The notes under the pieces: model-generated
What the model was told of the DNA's origin: nothing
The model's database searches: none
What the model saw: the letters and a program-made list of their open reading frames with translations, nothing else
Source: Desulfocapsa sp050291935
GTDB taxonomy: Bacteria > Desulfobacterota > Desulfobulbia > Desulfobulbales > Desulfocapsaceae
Assembly (NCBI GenBank): GCA_050291935.1
Contig: JBNKKR010000017.1
Location: 1 to 64,000 of the forward strand
DNA: 64,000 bases
Direction: 5' to 3'
Made by a program: the position numbers and the translations under genes
Shown here: positions 17,275 through 27,093 of the stretch, one piece after another
Numbering within the stretch: the stretch's first letter is position 1
How the letters are laid out: each line of letters begins with the position of its first letter

Positions 17275-18327
17275 TTAGCTAAGCGCCTCAGCATCTCTTA
17301 ACTGTTTTATTTCATCCGACAATACCTTCTCATTTTTGACAAAATAGTCATGTATATTTCGTATGGATGCATTGAGTAACTCTTCTGAGTGCTTTCGCGC
17401 GAACGCTTTTTGCGACTGACCAATGATCATCTGCAAACTTACATACCTTGTGGATATTTTTAAGCCTTCTGCAACAAGCTTTCGCCAAGCATCTGAACTT
17501 TCACCTGGAACAGAAGTTTGCATAGTATCGTTATCAGTTATTTTTTTGACATTAACCCTCTTTTGACCATTGATAATTGCAATCTCATCTTCCAGAAACT
17601 TTTCGTTTTTAATAAAAAATTGACGCAGCGTTTTTACTCCAATAATTCCCGTTTCCATTGTGGGAGTCTTCATATACATTGACTGGACATGACTTATAAC
17701 CATTCCCAATGCGACACTCTTCGACTTAATGGAAAGCTGACCTTTGACAAGTTTAGTCCAATTTGGGTGTTTAAGTTCGGGAATAGAAGTAACAGTTGTA
17801 GAATCTTGCGTTTCTCCTGACGGCCCCTTAGACGTACCTTTTTTCACAAAACCGGAAACCTCTAAAATCTGACGGATCTCTTCCAGCCTGAGGTTGAGAA
17901 GTTTGGCCACCACTTTCGCATCTTTTAACGATTCTATCTGTCCTAGCACTAAATTGTAAAGTGCCGTACTACAATTGGTCCCGGGGTTTTTCCATGTACG
18001 CATACAAATACAGTCGTCTTGTAAAGAATGGACAGATTCTGGCTGTGGAACATGGAGATAGGTGGGATAACCTAGTGTTTCCAGGTGCCTGATGGTGACC
18101 AAGGAATATTCGTTATCTAAGGGCAATTTAGCATTGCAATGGGGACAAATGGATTTTTTTCCAAGGCCAATTTTTGCTTTTGTAAAACCAAAAAAGAGCT
18201 TCTTCTCTATACCCTTGTACCCAAGATAGATATCCAGCCTTTTCTCTTCCTCACTAAGCACAGCTTCTCTTACTTGCCAGGGAGGTTGTAAGTTCAGCAA
18301 CTTATTAAAAAACTCAATATGTTTCAT
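17275..18327 (-). CDS. Protein with ISL3-transposase-like zinc-finger head and two tandem helical repeats
   Basis: A 350-residue protein of unknown function. Residues 17-130 resemble the N-terminal zinc-binding head of ISL3-family transposases: WQVREAVLSEEEKRLDIYLGY, then CPHC at 61-64, RHLETLGYPTYLHVPQPES at 80-98, and further cysteines at 106, 108 and 119. There is no DDE catalytic domain. Residues 190-252 and 281-343 are a tandem duplication sharing W-x-KLV, a central SxALxMxIS/SLQMIIG-type helix, and an F(I/V)KNEKxLxDEI ending. The gene is intact and has a good ribosome binding site (GAGGAGAAATAA). A domesticated DNA- or RNA-binding regulator is plausible but inferred. Confidence 0.75.
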   Translation of the reverse strand: MKHIEFFNKLLNLQPPWQVREAVLSEEEKRLDIYLGYKGIEKKLFFGFTKAKIGLGKKSICPHCNAKLPLDNEYSLVTIRHLETLGYPTYLHVPQPESVHSLQDDCICMRTWKNPGTNCSTALYNLVLGQIESLKDAKVVAKLLNLRLEEIRQILEVSGFVKKGTSKGPSGETQDSTTVTSIPELKHPNWTKLVKGQLSIKSKSVALGMVISHVQSMYMKTPTMETGIIGVKTLRQFFIKNEKFLEDEIAIINGQKRVNVKKITDNDTMQTSVPGESSDAWRKLVAEGLKISTRYVSLQMIIGQSQKAFARKHSEELLNASIRNIHDYFVKNEKVLSDEIKQLRDAEALS

Positions 18328-18775
18328 TTATTTCTCCTCACAAAGGAGCTCCTTCATATCATTATCTACCACTAAAAGATAAATCTCTTCTTGTTTAATC
18401 ATTTTCACAGGCAATATAAGCATATACACAATACAAGAACCCAATAGACACGAAAAAGCAACAACTCAAAATAGTGTTTGCCTCCTCATATATTTTATTT
18501 GAGCCACCACCTTTAAACAAAAATATCTCTACAGGTCAACCTGAAGGTGTATTTTTTCTGCTCATAAAAAAACTACCGGGTATTCAGAAACTATTTTTTA
18601 AGGAGAAACGTTACCGTGTAGTTAAGTTATCGATTGTTAGCCAGCAATATAAGTATTCAATTTTTCTTGATGGGTAAAATATGTTATGGTATTGCTTGAT
18701 ATAAAAGTTTAAACTTACGGCTAATACACTTCACACTAACACTATCGCCTCACCTTCCCATTATATAACAGACAA
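18328..18775. other. Intergenic region upstream of the cis/trans isomerase gene
   Basis: A 448-bp divergent gap, very AT-rich, with no credible gene; short frames here lack family features. A perfect 12-bp palindrome AAGTTTAAACTT lies at 18705-18716, about 60 bp before the cti start. It could be a regulator site or part of the promoter. No clear -35/-10 pair was identified. Confidence 0.5.
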
Positions 18776-21169
18776 ATGCAAACACCTTCAATTACAAGTA
18801 AAACAATACAACCATTTCTTTTATTGATTATTCTTCTTGGCGGATGTAGCAAACAACCTCCCCCTCCCCTGCTTGTTCAGATACCTGAACGGACCATCCA
18901 TTATCTCAGTGAAGTAAAACCCATCCTTGATAAGCGCTGCGCCGTTTGTCATTCCTGCTACAACTCTCCATGCCAGCTAAAACTGAACTCATATGAAGGG
19001 GTGGACCGTGGCGGAAGTAAAAAGGCCGTATACAATGCCACCAGACTCACCACCATGGATCCCACCAGGCTTTTTATCGATGCAAAAAACACGGATGAGT
19101 GGCGAACAAAGGATTTTCATAGCGTAATCGAATCATCAGCAGATGGTGGTTTTAACAATTCACTCATGTTGCAAATTCTTGACCATAAAATGCATCACCC
19201 CAAAAGTGCAGGAGATTACTATTCAGAGGCGGAAGACCTTACCTGTTCCGCAAGTGCAATTGAGCTTGATGGATTTTTAAAAAAACACCCCAACCGAGGG
19301 ATGCCATTTGGTTTTCCACCTCTTAGCCAAAAGGAATTTACTCTTATTGCTGGATGGCTCGCCCAAGGAGCCCATGGGCCCACTGCTGACGAACAAAAAC
19401 AGCTAATAACTCCACAGATGAGCGATTCCAAAGAAATTGAAAAGTGGGAAGCATTCTTTAACAACCCGGACCCAAAATACAGCATGACCGCACGGTATCT
19501 TTACGAGCACCTTTTTCTTGCACATATCAAATTTAACACCGACAGCAACGAATTTTATGAACTGCTCCGTTCCACAACACCACCGGGCGAAATCGTGCAA
19601 CTTATCAACACAGTACGACCTTACGATGATCCTGAAACAGAAAACTTCTACTACAGATTTCGTAAGATTCACTCCACCATTGTCCATAAAACCCATATGG
19701 TCTTTGCACTGGATGATATAAAACTTGCCAGGTTCCAGGAGCTTTTTATTCAGCCAGATTGGCTGCAACCACCACATTCAGTCGGGTTTGACCCAAAAAT
19801 AAGTGCTAATCCTTTTGTCTGTTTTGAACAAATTCCACCACGTTCCAGGTACCAGTTTCTCCTGGATAATGCTCACTATATCATCATGACCTTTATCCGC
19901 GGTCCCGTCTGTCGTGGTCAGGTTGCCTTAAACGTAATCCCTGACCACTTTTGGATTATGTTTCAAGATCCTGACCATGATCTTTCAGTGATGCATCCAG
20001 CCTTTCTTAAATTACAAAAAGACAACTTAATCATGCCCATTGAAAAGGGCAGCGAATTTCCAGTCTATAAGCTGATTGGTAACCGTTACGACAAAGCGGT
20101 ACACAGATACTACAAAGCAAGGCAGGATTTTTATATGTCCCATAACTATGATGGCATGGGCTATGATTCCATCTGGAAGGGAAACACAGCAAATGATAGC
20201 CCCCTGTTAACGGTATACCGCCACTTTGACAGCGCTTCAGTTCACAAAGGAGTCTTAGGTGATCTTCCCCGTACCATGTGGGTGATGGATTACCCCCTTA
20301 TGGAAAGAATTTATTACGCACTGGTCGCAGGATTTGATGTGTATGGCACCATCGGCCATCAACTGGCAATACGCCTCTACATGGATAGGCTCCGCGAGGA
20401 AGGAGAAAGCTCCTTTATCGGTTTTATGGAGAAAAATATACGAAAAGATATGCTTCGCTCCTGGTACAAAGGCGTGGACCCGGACAATCTAAACTATTAT
20501 GATGCTGACATTCCAACTAAAATTGATTTTTCAACAAAAAACCCAAAACTTGAATTTATCCAGCATATAGTCAGCAATCATATCAATCCAGAAACAAAAA
20601 TCGCATTTGATAAGGTGAATTTTGTGCCATCTGGCAACTATCCTGATTTACCTGAGCAGTATGAAACCATAGAGGACTACTTGCAGGCATTTCGCGCTGT
20701 TTCAAAGCCCGGCACTGCATTTTTTCAGATCGTTACCGATTACAATGCAAATCTTGCCTACGTACGTATACGGCGCAATGATGAAAAATACAGTGTCTTA
20801 TCCATGGTGGTGAACCGTTGGCATGATAATGTTGCCTTTCCGTTTCTTGAACAAAACAGGCTTGATCCAAGCAAAGATAAGGTTGATTTTCTTGTGGGAT
20901 TTCATGGCTCATATCCCAACTATTTTATTGATATTTCGCAAGATGATCTCCCTGTTTTTTTTGATTTAATGGTCAATTTGGACACCCTTGACAAAGAAGA
21001 GCGAACTGCCCGCTTTAACAAGTTCGGTATTAACCGTGCAAACCCCAAATTCTGGGACTATTACGATTGGTTCCAAAATAGATTTTTTGAGGATGACCCT
21101 GTACAGTCAGGTCTCTTTGATCTCAATCGCTACTACCACCGGGCTTCCGATGAACCGTTATTTTTTTAA
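18776..21169 (+). CDS. cti: Fatty acid cis/trans isomerase (Cti), heme-binding lipoprotein
   Basis: Cti converts cis-unsaturated membrane fatty acids to trans forms in the periplasm, a rapid way to stiffen the membrane under solvent or heat stress, best known from Pseudomonas and Vibrio. The 797 residues match the family. A c-type heme motif CAVCH at residues 55-59 is followed by SCYNSPCQLKL, as in known Cti proteins. Here the signal sequence ends in LLGGC with Cys24, so the protein is probably a lipoprotein. FIRGPVCRGQVALNVI and FWIMFQDP in the middle are conserved stretches. It stands 77 bp before glgP on the same strand. Confidence 0.93.
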   Translation: MQTPSITSKTIQPFLLLIILLGGCSKQPPPPLLVQIPERTIHYLSEVKPILDKRCAVCHSCYNSPCQLKLNSYEGVDRGGSKKAVYNATRLTTMDPTRLFIDAKNTDEWRTKDFHSVIESSADGGFNNSLMLQILDHKMHHPKSAGDYYSEAEDLTCSASAIELDGFLKKHPNRGMPFGFPPLSQKEFTLIAGWLAQGAHGPTADEQKQLITPQMSDSKEIEKWEAFFNNPDPKYSMTARYLYEHLFLAHIKFNTDSNEFYELLRSTTPPGEIVQLINTVRPYDDPETENFYYRFRKIHSTIVHKTHMVFALDDIKLARFQELFIQPDWLQPPHSVGFDPKISANPFVCFEQIPPRSRYQFLLDNAHYIIMTFIRGPVCRGQVALNVIPDHFWIMFQDPDHDLSVMHPAFLKLQKDNLIMPIEKGSEFPVYKLIGNRYDKAVHRYYKARQDFYMSHNYDGMGYDSIWKGNTANDSPLLTVYRHFDSASVHKGVLGDLPRTMWVMDYPLMERIYYALVAGFDVYGTIGHQLAIRLYMDRLREEGESSFIGFMEKNIRKDMLRSWYKGVDPDNLNYYDADIPTKIDFSTKNPKLEFIQHIVSNHINPETKIAFDKVNFVPSGNYPDLPEQYETIEDYLQAFRAVSKPGTAFFQIVTDYNANLAYVRIRRNDEKYSVLSMVVNRWHDNVAFPFLEQNRLDPSKDKVDFLVGFHGSYPNYFIDISQDDLPVFFDLMVNLDTLDKEERTARFNKFGINRANPKFWDYYDWFQNRFFEDDPVQSGLFDLNRYYHRASDEPLFF

Positions 21170-21246
21170 CTGTTTACGTACTATTCCAACAATTTACAAG
21201 AGAACATAACACCGATAACGGCTATTCCCTTATATGGAGAAGTAAG

Positions 21247-23766
21247 ATGAGTACAACCAAAAATGGTGAGACACACCGTGAATATATCAACAGCCTCAAA
21301 CGGGCATTTGCCTACAACATCTTTTATAAACAGGGCGTTTGTATAGAAGCTGCAGGACTTAACGATTACTATCTCGCCGTATCGCAAACCTTGCGCGATA
21401 AAATGCAACATCTCTTTATTAACTCCGTTGAGACCCTCCTTGCCAAAGAATCAAAAATTGTTTGTTACCTTTCCGCTGAATTTCTTATGGGCCCCCATCT
21501 TCATAATAATCTTGTTAATCTTGGACTCTATGATGATTTCGCGCAAGCTGCTGAAGAATCTGGCCTTAATCTTAAAGAGATCATCGAACATGAAGAAGAG
21601 CCAGGACTTGGGAATGGTGGTTTAGGACGTTTGGCCGCCTGTTACCTCGATTCTTTGGCTTGTTTGCAAATTCCAGCCATTGGCTATGGTATCCGTTACG
21701 AACACGGTATGTTTGATCAAGAAATCATTGATGGATGGCAAAAGGAACTGAGTGATACCTGGCTACATCCAGGAAATCCCTGGGAAATAAAAAAACCGAC
21801 CCTTGCCTGTGATGTTGGTTTTGGTGGTCGTACCGAATCCTATATTGGTAAAGAGGGCAATACAAGGCATCGCTGGATCCCCGCCCGGGTTATCACCGGT
21901 GTCCCCTACGACACGCCTGTTCCCGGCTACAAGGTTAATACCATTAATATTCTTCGGCTATGGAGTGCAGAAGCCCATAGTTCTTTTGATTTTGATGAAT
22001 TCAATACCGGGGATTATTACGGAGCTGTCGAGGAAAAAATAAAGGCAGAAACCATCACCAAGGTATTATACCCCAACGATGAACAGTTTCTGGGTAAGCG
22101 GCTCCGCCTCGAGCAGCAATATTTCTTTGTCTCCTGTTCCTTACAGAATATGATTCGTATCCACCTTTTTATCCACGGCAGCTTGGATAATTTCCACGAA
22201 GGATTTGCCGCTCAGCTCAATGACACCCATCCTGCAATAGCTGTTGCAGAACTTATGCGCCTTTTGGTCGATGTCCACTTTTATGAATGGAACAAAGCCT
22301 GGGAAATAACACGGGCAACACTTTGCTATACCAACCATACTCTGCTTCCCGAAGCCATGGAAAAGTGGCAAATAGACCTCTTTACCGAGCTGCTGCCAAG
22401 GCACATGGAACTCATCTACGAAATCAATCGGCGATTTCTTGATGAAGTCAGACAATTTTTCCCGGCTGATAACGAACGTGTGGCCAGAATGTCAATAATT
22501 GAAGAAAATGGCCCCAGATATGTACGAATGGCCAATCTTGCCTGTATTGGTTCACACTCCATTAATGGGGTAGCCGCCATCCATACCGAACTTTTACGAC
22601 GACACACCCTTTCCGACTGGAATGAGATGTACCCCGGTAAAATCAGAAATGTAACCAACGGAGTAACCCCCAGACGTTGGATAGCTGTCAGTAACCCAAG
22701 GCTTACCCACTTATTAACAGAGGCCATAGGGGAAGAGTGGATCACCGACCTCCGCAAGCTCAAAAAACTAGAGACCCTCGCTGAAGATCCCTCTTTTCAG
22801 CAGTCATGGCTCAATGTAAAAAAACAGAATAAAGAGGATTTTGCAGATATTATTATGGCGCAGCAGGGTTTTTCGGTTGACCCTGAAGCAATGTTTGATG
22901 TCCAGGTAAAACGGATACATGAATACAAAAGACAACTTCTTAATATTTTACATATAATCACACTTTATAACCGGATAAAAAATAGTCCCGGTTACACTAT
23001 GACTCCGCGTCTTTTTGTCTTTGGTGGCAAGGCAGCGCCTGGGTATTTTATGGCAAAACGGATAATTAAACTTATCACTTCAGTTGCCAGAATAATAAAC
23101 GGTGATCTGACGATGAAAGACAGAATCAAAGTCTTTTTTATCCCAAATTATAACGTAAAAATTGGCCATTCTGTCTATCCCATGACTGATCTTTCTGAAC
23201 AGATCTCCCTGGCCGGCAAAGAAGCATCCGGGACAGGAAATATGAAATTTTCCATGAACGGTGCCCTTACCATAGGAACATTGGATGGTGCCAATGTCGA
23301 AATCCGAGAAGAAGTGGGAGCTGAAAATTTTTTCCATTTTGGCCTTACTGTTGATGAGGTAATGCAACAGCAGGCCGCCGGATACCATCCTCTAAGCTAC
23401 TACCAAAATAACCAGGAACTTGCAGCAGCAATTGACCTTATCTCTTCTGGACATTTTTCCCAGGGTGATAAGGAATTATTTAAACCCATTGTCGACTCCC
23501 TGCTCTACGATGATCAATATATGCTCCTTGCGGATTACCAAGCCTATATTGATTGCCAACAACAGGTTGCCGACACGTACTTACAACCTTCTGAATGGAC
23601 ACGTAAATCCATTCTCAACAGTGCACGAATGGGCAAGTTTTCATCGGACAGATCCATCGCGGAATATGCAAAGAATATTTGGCATGTCTCGCCTTTTCCG
23701 GTCAAACTGAAATGGCAGTCAATACCTGAGGATGGACTTCTCTTTACCAACGGAAAAAGTCTATAA
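21247..23766 (+). CDS. glgP: Glycogen/starch/maltodextrin phosphorylase
   Basis: Cleaves alpha-1,4-glucan with phosphate to release glucose 1-phosphate, mobilising glycogen in the cytoplasm. The 839 residues are full length. The active-site block EASGTGNMKFSMNGALTIGT near residue 660 carries the lysine that binds pyridoxal phosphate. Other family stretches are LGNGGLGRLAACYLDSLA near residue 122 and RIHEYKRQLLNILH near 560. The ATG is preceded by GGAGAAGTAAG. It is followed on the same strand by pgl-edd-eda, so glucose units released here can enter the Entner-Doudoroff route once glucose 6-phosphate is oxidised. Confidence 0.96.
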   Translation: MSTTKNGETHREYINSLKRAFAYNIFYKQGVCIEAAGLNDYYLAVSQTLRDKMQHLFINSVETLLAKESKIVCYLSAEFLMGPHLHNNLVNLGLYDDFAQAAEESGLNLKEIIEHEEEPGLGNGGLGRLAACYLDSLACLQIPAIGYGIRYEHGMFDQEIIDGWQKELSDTWLHPGNPWEIKKPTLACDVGFGGRTESYIGKEGNTRHRWIPARVITGVPYDTPVPGYKVNTINILRLWSAEAHSSFDFDEFNTGDYYGAVEEKIKAETITKVLYPNDEQFLGKRLRLEQQYFFVSCSLQNMIRIHLFIHGSLDNFHEGFAAQLNDTHPAIAVAELMRLLVDVHFYEWNKAWEITRATLCYTNHTLLPEAMEKWQIDLFTELLPRHMELIYEINRRFLDEVRQFFPADNERVARMSIIEENGPRYVRMANLACIGSHSINGVAAIHTELLRRHTLSDWNEMYPGKIRNVTNGVTPRRWIAVSNPRLTHLLTEAIGEEWITDLRKLKKLETLAEDPSFQQSWLNVKKQNKEDFADIIMAQQGFSVDPEAMFDVQVKRIHEYKRQLLNILHIITLYNRIKNSPGYTMTPRLFVFGGKAAPGYFMAKRIIKLITSVARIINGDLTMKDRIKVFFIPNYNVKIGHSVYPMTDLSEQISLAGKEASGTGNMKFSMNGALTIGTLDGANVEIREEVGAENFFHFGLTVDEVMQQQAAGYHPLSYYQNNQELAAAIDLISSGHFSQGDKELFKPIVDSLLYDDQYMLLADYQAYIDCQQQVADTYLQPSEWTRKSILNSARMGKFSSDRSIAEYAKNIWHVSPFPVKLKWQSIPEDGLLFTNGKSL

Positions 23767-23915
23767 CCTAAAATTGCACTATCTCTTTTACGTTTTCTAA
23801 AATATATTGCAATCTTTAGAAGATTGACGAAAAATACAAGGTGGTACAGGTAACAAAGATGTAAAAGAAACGATTCTGAACGGAAAACCTTTTCCAGAGC
23901 ACCTGGTGACCAAAC

Positions 23916-24602
23916 ATGCATACCTTTTCAAACCGTATAACATTGGTAGATGAGCTTTCGTTGGCAATTGTCAAAGTATTGAAAGAGAGTATCTCTACAA
24001 ATGGAAAGGCCAGCTTAGCTGTTTCTGGGGGCTCCACCCCTGTCACTCTTTTCCATACGCTTTCCAATATGGAACTCGACTGGCAATCGATATATATCAA
24101 TTTGGTTGATGAACGCTGGGTTGATCCAAGAAATGATGATTCCAACGAAAAGCTGGTAAGGGAGCATCTTTTACAAAACAAAGCAAAGTCGGCCAATTTT
24201 ATTGGCATGAAAAACGACGCCACAACCCCACGCGCCGGTGCGCAACATTATGAACGGCAGCTAGCCACTCAGCCACTGCCCTATGATGTTCTTCTTCTTG
24301 GAATGGGCAATGATGGCCATACGGCTTCACTTTTTCCAGGGGCGGCCAACCTGGAAAAGGCCATAGATATGACTTCCTCAAAAATGGTCATTGATATGAT
24401 TCCATTAACAGCACCTCACGAGCGTTTAACACTTACCCTCCCAGCAATCCTCAGTGCAAAAAATATTTTTCTCCATATTACTGGTAAAAATAAAAAAGAG
24501 GTATTGGAACAGGCTAAACTTCCAGGTACCTACGAAGACTTCCCCATTCGTTTAGTCCTTTTTGGCGCATCTCCGCCTCTTTCAATTTATTGGGCACAAT
24601 AG
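23916..24602 (+). CDS. pgl: 6-phosphogluconolactonase
   Basis: Hydrolyses 6-phosphogluconolactone to 6-phosphogluconate. It is the short DevB/NagB-like form of 228 residues. Motifs include LAVSGGSTPVTLFHTL near residue 32, VDERWVDPRNDDSNEKLV near 65, and LLGMGNDGHTASLFPG near 126, the active-site region shared with glucosamine-6-phosphate deaminases. It lies 9 bp before edd and probably shares a transcript with edd and eda. No zwf (glucose-6-phosphate dehydrogenase) is in the window. Confidence 0.94.
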   Translation: MHTFSNRITLVDELSLAIVKVLKESISTNGKASLAVSGGSTPVTLFHTLSNMELDWQSIYINLVDERWVDPRNDDSNEKLVREHLLQNKAKSANFIGMKNDATTPRAGAQHYERQLATQPLPYDVLLLGMGNDGHTASLFPGAANLEKAIDMTSSKMVIDMIPLTAPHERLTLTLPAILSAKNIFLHITGKNKKEVLEQAKLPGTYEDFPIRLVLFGASPPLSIYWAQ

Positions 24603-24611
24603 GATCCAACC

Positions 24612-26432
24612 ATGCAAAAACAGATTCAGAAAGTAACAGAAAGAATCATTGAAAGAAGTAAAGCACACAGAGAGCAATACCTCGATCGTATGGAAACACT
24701 CTCCGCTAACAGTGCTGTTCGTACTGCACTACCAAGCTCAAATCTTGCCCACACCATGGCAGGATGTAATGCGCCGTGCCGGACTTCCCTTTTTGCGTCA
24801 ACCACTCCCAATATAGGCATTATTTCAGCCTATACGGACCTGGTCTCCGCCCATCAACCCTATGGGAAATATCCATCGATGATAAAAGAAGCGGTGGCTC
24901 AAGCGGGAGGGAACGCCCAATTTGCGGCTGGCGTTCCAGCCATGTGTGACGGGGTCACCCAAGGTGAAAGGGGTATGGATATCAGCCTTATGAGTCGTGA
25001 TGTGATTGCCATGTCTACGGTTATAGGTCTTTCCCATAACGTCTTTGATGGTGCCATTCTTCTTGGTATTTGTGACAAGATTGTCCCAGGGCTTTTAATG
25101 GGTGCCCTCCAATTTGGCCATCTGCCAACGATTCTCATCCCGGCTGGTCCAATGACCAGTGGTCAATCAAACAGTGAGAAAAATAAAATTCGGGCCAAAT
25201 ATGCCAAAGGTGAGGTAGATGCCACTGCGGTTCTTCAATCGGAAATAAAATCCTACCATAGTCCCGGTACTTGTACGTTTTATGGAACGGCCAATTCAAA
25301 TCAGCTAATGGTTGAGATGCTTGGCTTACATCTTCCTGGCAGCTCCTTTGTCAACGCCAACACCCCACTCCGCGACGCCCTTACCAGGGCAGCATCCGCC
25401 AAAATCACTACCATGACCAGACTCGGCGACAATTACACGCCACTTTCCAAAATAATAACAGAAAAATCGGTGGTTAATGCCATTGTCGGTCTGATGGCGA
25501 CGGGAGGTTCCACCAACGAAACAATGCATCTTGTTGCCATTGCCCGGGCTGCAGGCATCCATATCGACTGGAGTGACTTTGCTGAAATTTCCGATTGTAC
25601 GCCACTGCTGGTCCGAATTTACCCAAATGGCCCTGGCGACATAAACTCCTTTCAGCAGGCAGGTGGAATGGCACTTCTTATTGCTGAGCTCTTACAAAAC
25701 GGCTATTTACATAAAGATGTTCATACGGTAGCCGGTGAGGGATTAAGTCAATATCTCCAGGAACCCGGTTGTGCTGACGATGCTTCTAAGCTACATTGGC
25801 GCCCTGGTCCTGAATCGTCAAAAGATGAGAATACAATACGTAGTGTTGCTACTCCGTTTGCTGACAAAGGAGGAATCAAACTCTTATCAGGAAACTTAGG
25901 CCGTGCCATTATGAAAATTTCTGCCCTGACTGATGGTGATAAAACCTTTGTCCATGCACCCGCAATGGTATTCAACTCGCAAAGTGAGCTGGAAAATGCG
26001 TTTCATACGGATCAACTCAATAAAAACTTTATTGCAGTTGTCCGTTTTCAAGGTCCTCGCGCCAACGGTATGCCAGAACTCCACAAGCTTATTATGTATC
26101 TTTCAATTATTATGGATAGAGGTTTTACGGTTGGACTTGTAACCGATGGCAGACTTTCCGGGGCATCGGGCAAAGTACCATTCGCCATTCATTGCACTCC
26201 GGAAGCCGCCAATGGTGGGCTTCTTGCCAAAGTTATGGATGGCGATTTGCTCTTGATGGACGCCCATAAGAGTATCTTGGAGCTTCAGGTGGAGACAAAG
26301 GAACTTGATGCAAGAATTGCTGATAGCCCGGATCTTTACCAGGGAAGAAACGGATTGGGCCGCCAAATATTTACACCACTGCGTTCAAACTTATCTGGAG
26401 CGGAAGAAGGGGCAACTTCACTTTTTATGTAA
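24612..26432 (+). CDS. edd: 6-phosphogluconate dehydratase
   Basis: Dehydrates 6-phosphogluconate to 2-keto-3-deoxy-6-phosphogluconate, the defining step of the Entner-Doudoroff pathway. The 606 residues match Edd rather than the shorter IlvD. Cysteines expected to hold the iron-sulfur cluster occur in AGCNAPCRTS, PAMCDGVTQGERGMD and SPGTCTFYGTANSNQLMVEM. The C-terminal region has VTDGRLSGASGKVPFAIHCTPE near residue 520. AGGA precedes the ATG, and the gene ends 28 bp before eda. Confidence 0.96.
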   Translation: MQKQIQKVTERIIERSKAHREQYLDRMETLSANSAVRTALPSSNLAHTMAGCNAPCRTSLFASTTPNIGIISAYTDLVSAHQPYGKYPSMIKEAVAQAGGNAQFAAGVPAMCDGVTQGERGMDISLMSRDVIAMSTVIGLSHNVFDGAILLGICDKIVPGLLMGALQFGHLPTILIPAGPMTSGQSNSEKNKIRAKYAKGEVDATAVLQSEIKSYHSPGTCTFYGTANSNQLMVEMLGLHLPGSSFVNANTPLRDALTRAASAKITTMTRLGDNYTPLSKIITEKSVVNAIVGLMATGGSTNETMHLVAIARAAGIHIDWSDFAEISDCTPLLVRIYPNGPGDINSFQQAGGMALLIAELLQNGYLHKDVHTVAGEGLSQYLQEPGCADDASKLHWRPGPESSKDENTIRSVATPFADKGGIKLLSGNLGRAIMKISALTDGDKTFVHAPAMVFNSQSELENAFHTDQLNKNFIAVVRFQGPRANGMPELHKLIMYLSIIMDRGFTVGLVTDGRLSGASGKVPFAIHCTPEAANGGLLAKVMDGDLLLMDAHKSILELQVETKELDARIADSPDLYQGRNGLGRQIFTPLRSNLSGAEEGATSLFM

Positions 26433-26460
26433 AACCGATCAAAATAAAAAGGAATCAGGT

Positions 26461-27081
26461 ATGCAATATACACCAAAACAGATATTACGCATTGGACCGG
26501 TTATCCCGGTAATTGTGATAAGGAAGGTAGACAACGCTGTTCCGCTGGCAAAAGCTCTGCTGGCCGGTGGAGTAAAGGTAATTGAAGTTACATTACGCAG
26601 CGACGTTGCCTTGGATGCCATACAAGCTATTAAAGAACAGGTACCGGAGACAGTAGTAGGTGCAGGAACCGTTCTTTCCACAAACGATCTGCGTGATGTG
26701 GAACACGCAGGCGCAGCCTTTGCCATAAGCCCCGGCCTTACGCCGAGTTTACTCCAAGCTGCAAAAGAAGCAAATATCCCTTTAATACCCGGAATTTCAT
26801 CCGCTTCAGAACTTATGTATGGGATGGAGGCCGGCTTAAAAGAGTTTAAGTTTTTTCCGGCCCAGGCCGCAGGAGGGATTGAAATGCTCCGTTCTTTGGC
26901 CGGGCCCTTTCCTCAAGTGAGCTTTTGTCCAACGGGAGGAATCACTCCTGCTAACTACAAAAAATATCTTGCTTTAGAAAATGTAGCCTGTGTTGGCGGA
27001 TCCTGGCTTGCACCAAACGATGCAGTGACATCTTGTAATTGGAGCAAAATCACAAACATCTGCCATGATGCCGTTGCTTAA
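26461..27081 (+). CDS. eda: 2-dehydro-3-deoxy-phosphogluconate aldolase
   Basis: Class I aldolase splitting KDPG into pyruvate and glyceraldehyde 3-phosphate. From the ATG at 26461 (behind AAGGAATCAGGT) the protein has 206 residues, the usual size. The open frame reaches upstream into edd and that extension is not believable. Motifs are IPVIVIRKVDNAVPLAKALL at the start, VGAGTVLS near residue 65, and EFKFFPAQAAGG near residue 130, carrying the Schiff-base lysine. CPTGGI follows for phosphate binding. It converges on the chemoreceptor gene with only 12 bp between stops. Confidence 0.96.
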   Translation: MQYTPKQILRIGPVIPVIVIRKVDNAVPLAKALLAGGVKVIEVTLRSDVALDAIQAIKEQVPETVVGAGTVLSTNDLRDVEHAGAAFAISPGLTPSLLQAAKEANIPLIPGISSASELMYGMEAGLKEFKFFPAQAAGGIEMLRSLAGPFPQVSFCPTGGITPANYKKYLALENVACVGGSWLAPNDAVTSCNWSKITNICHDAVA

Positions 27082-27093
27082 TTTGTATTAGCA

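Noticed and set aside
26305..26460. Longer eda start inside edd
   Set aside because: The extra 52 codons overlap edd in another frame, and the ATG at 26461 has an AGGA site and the normal protein start.
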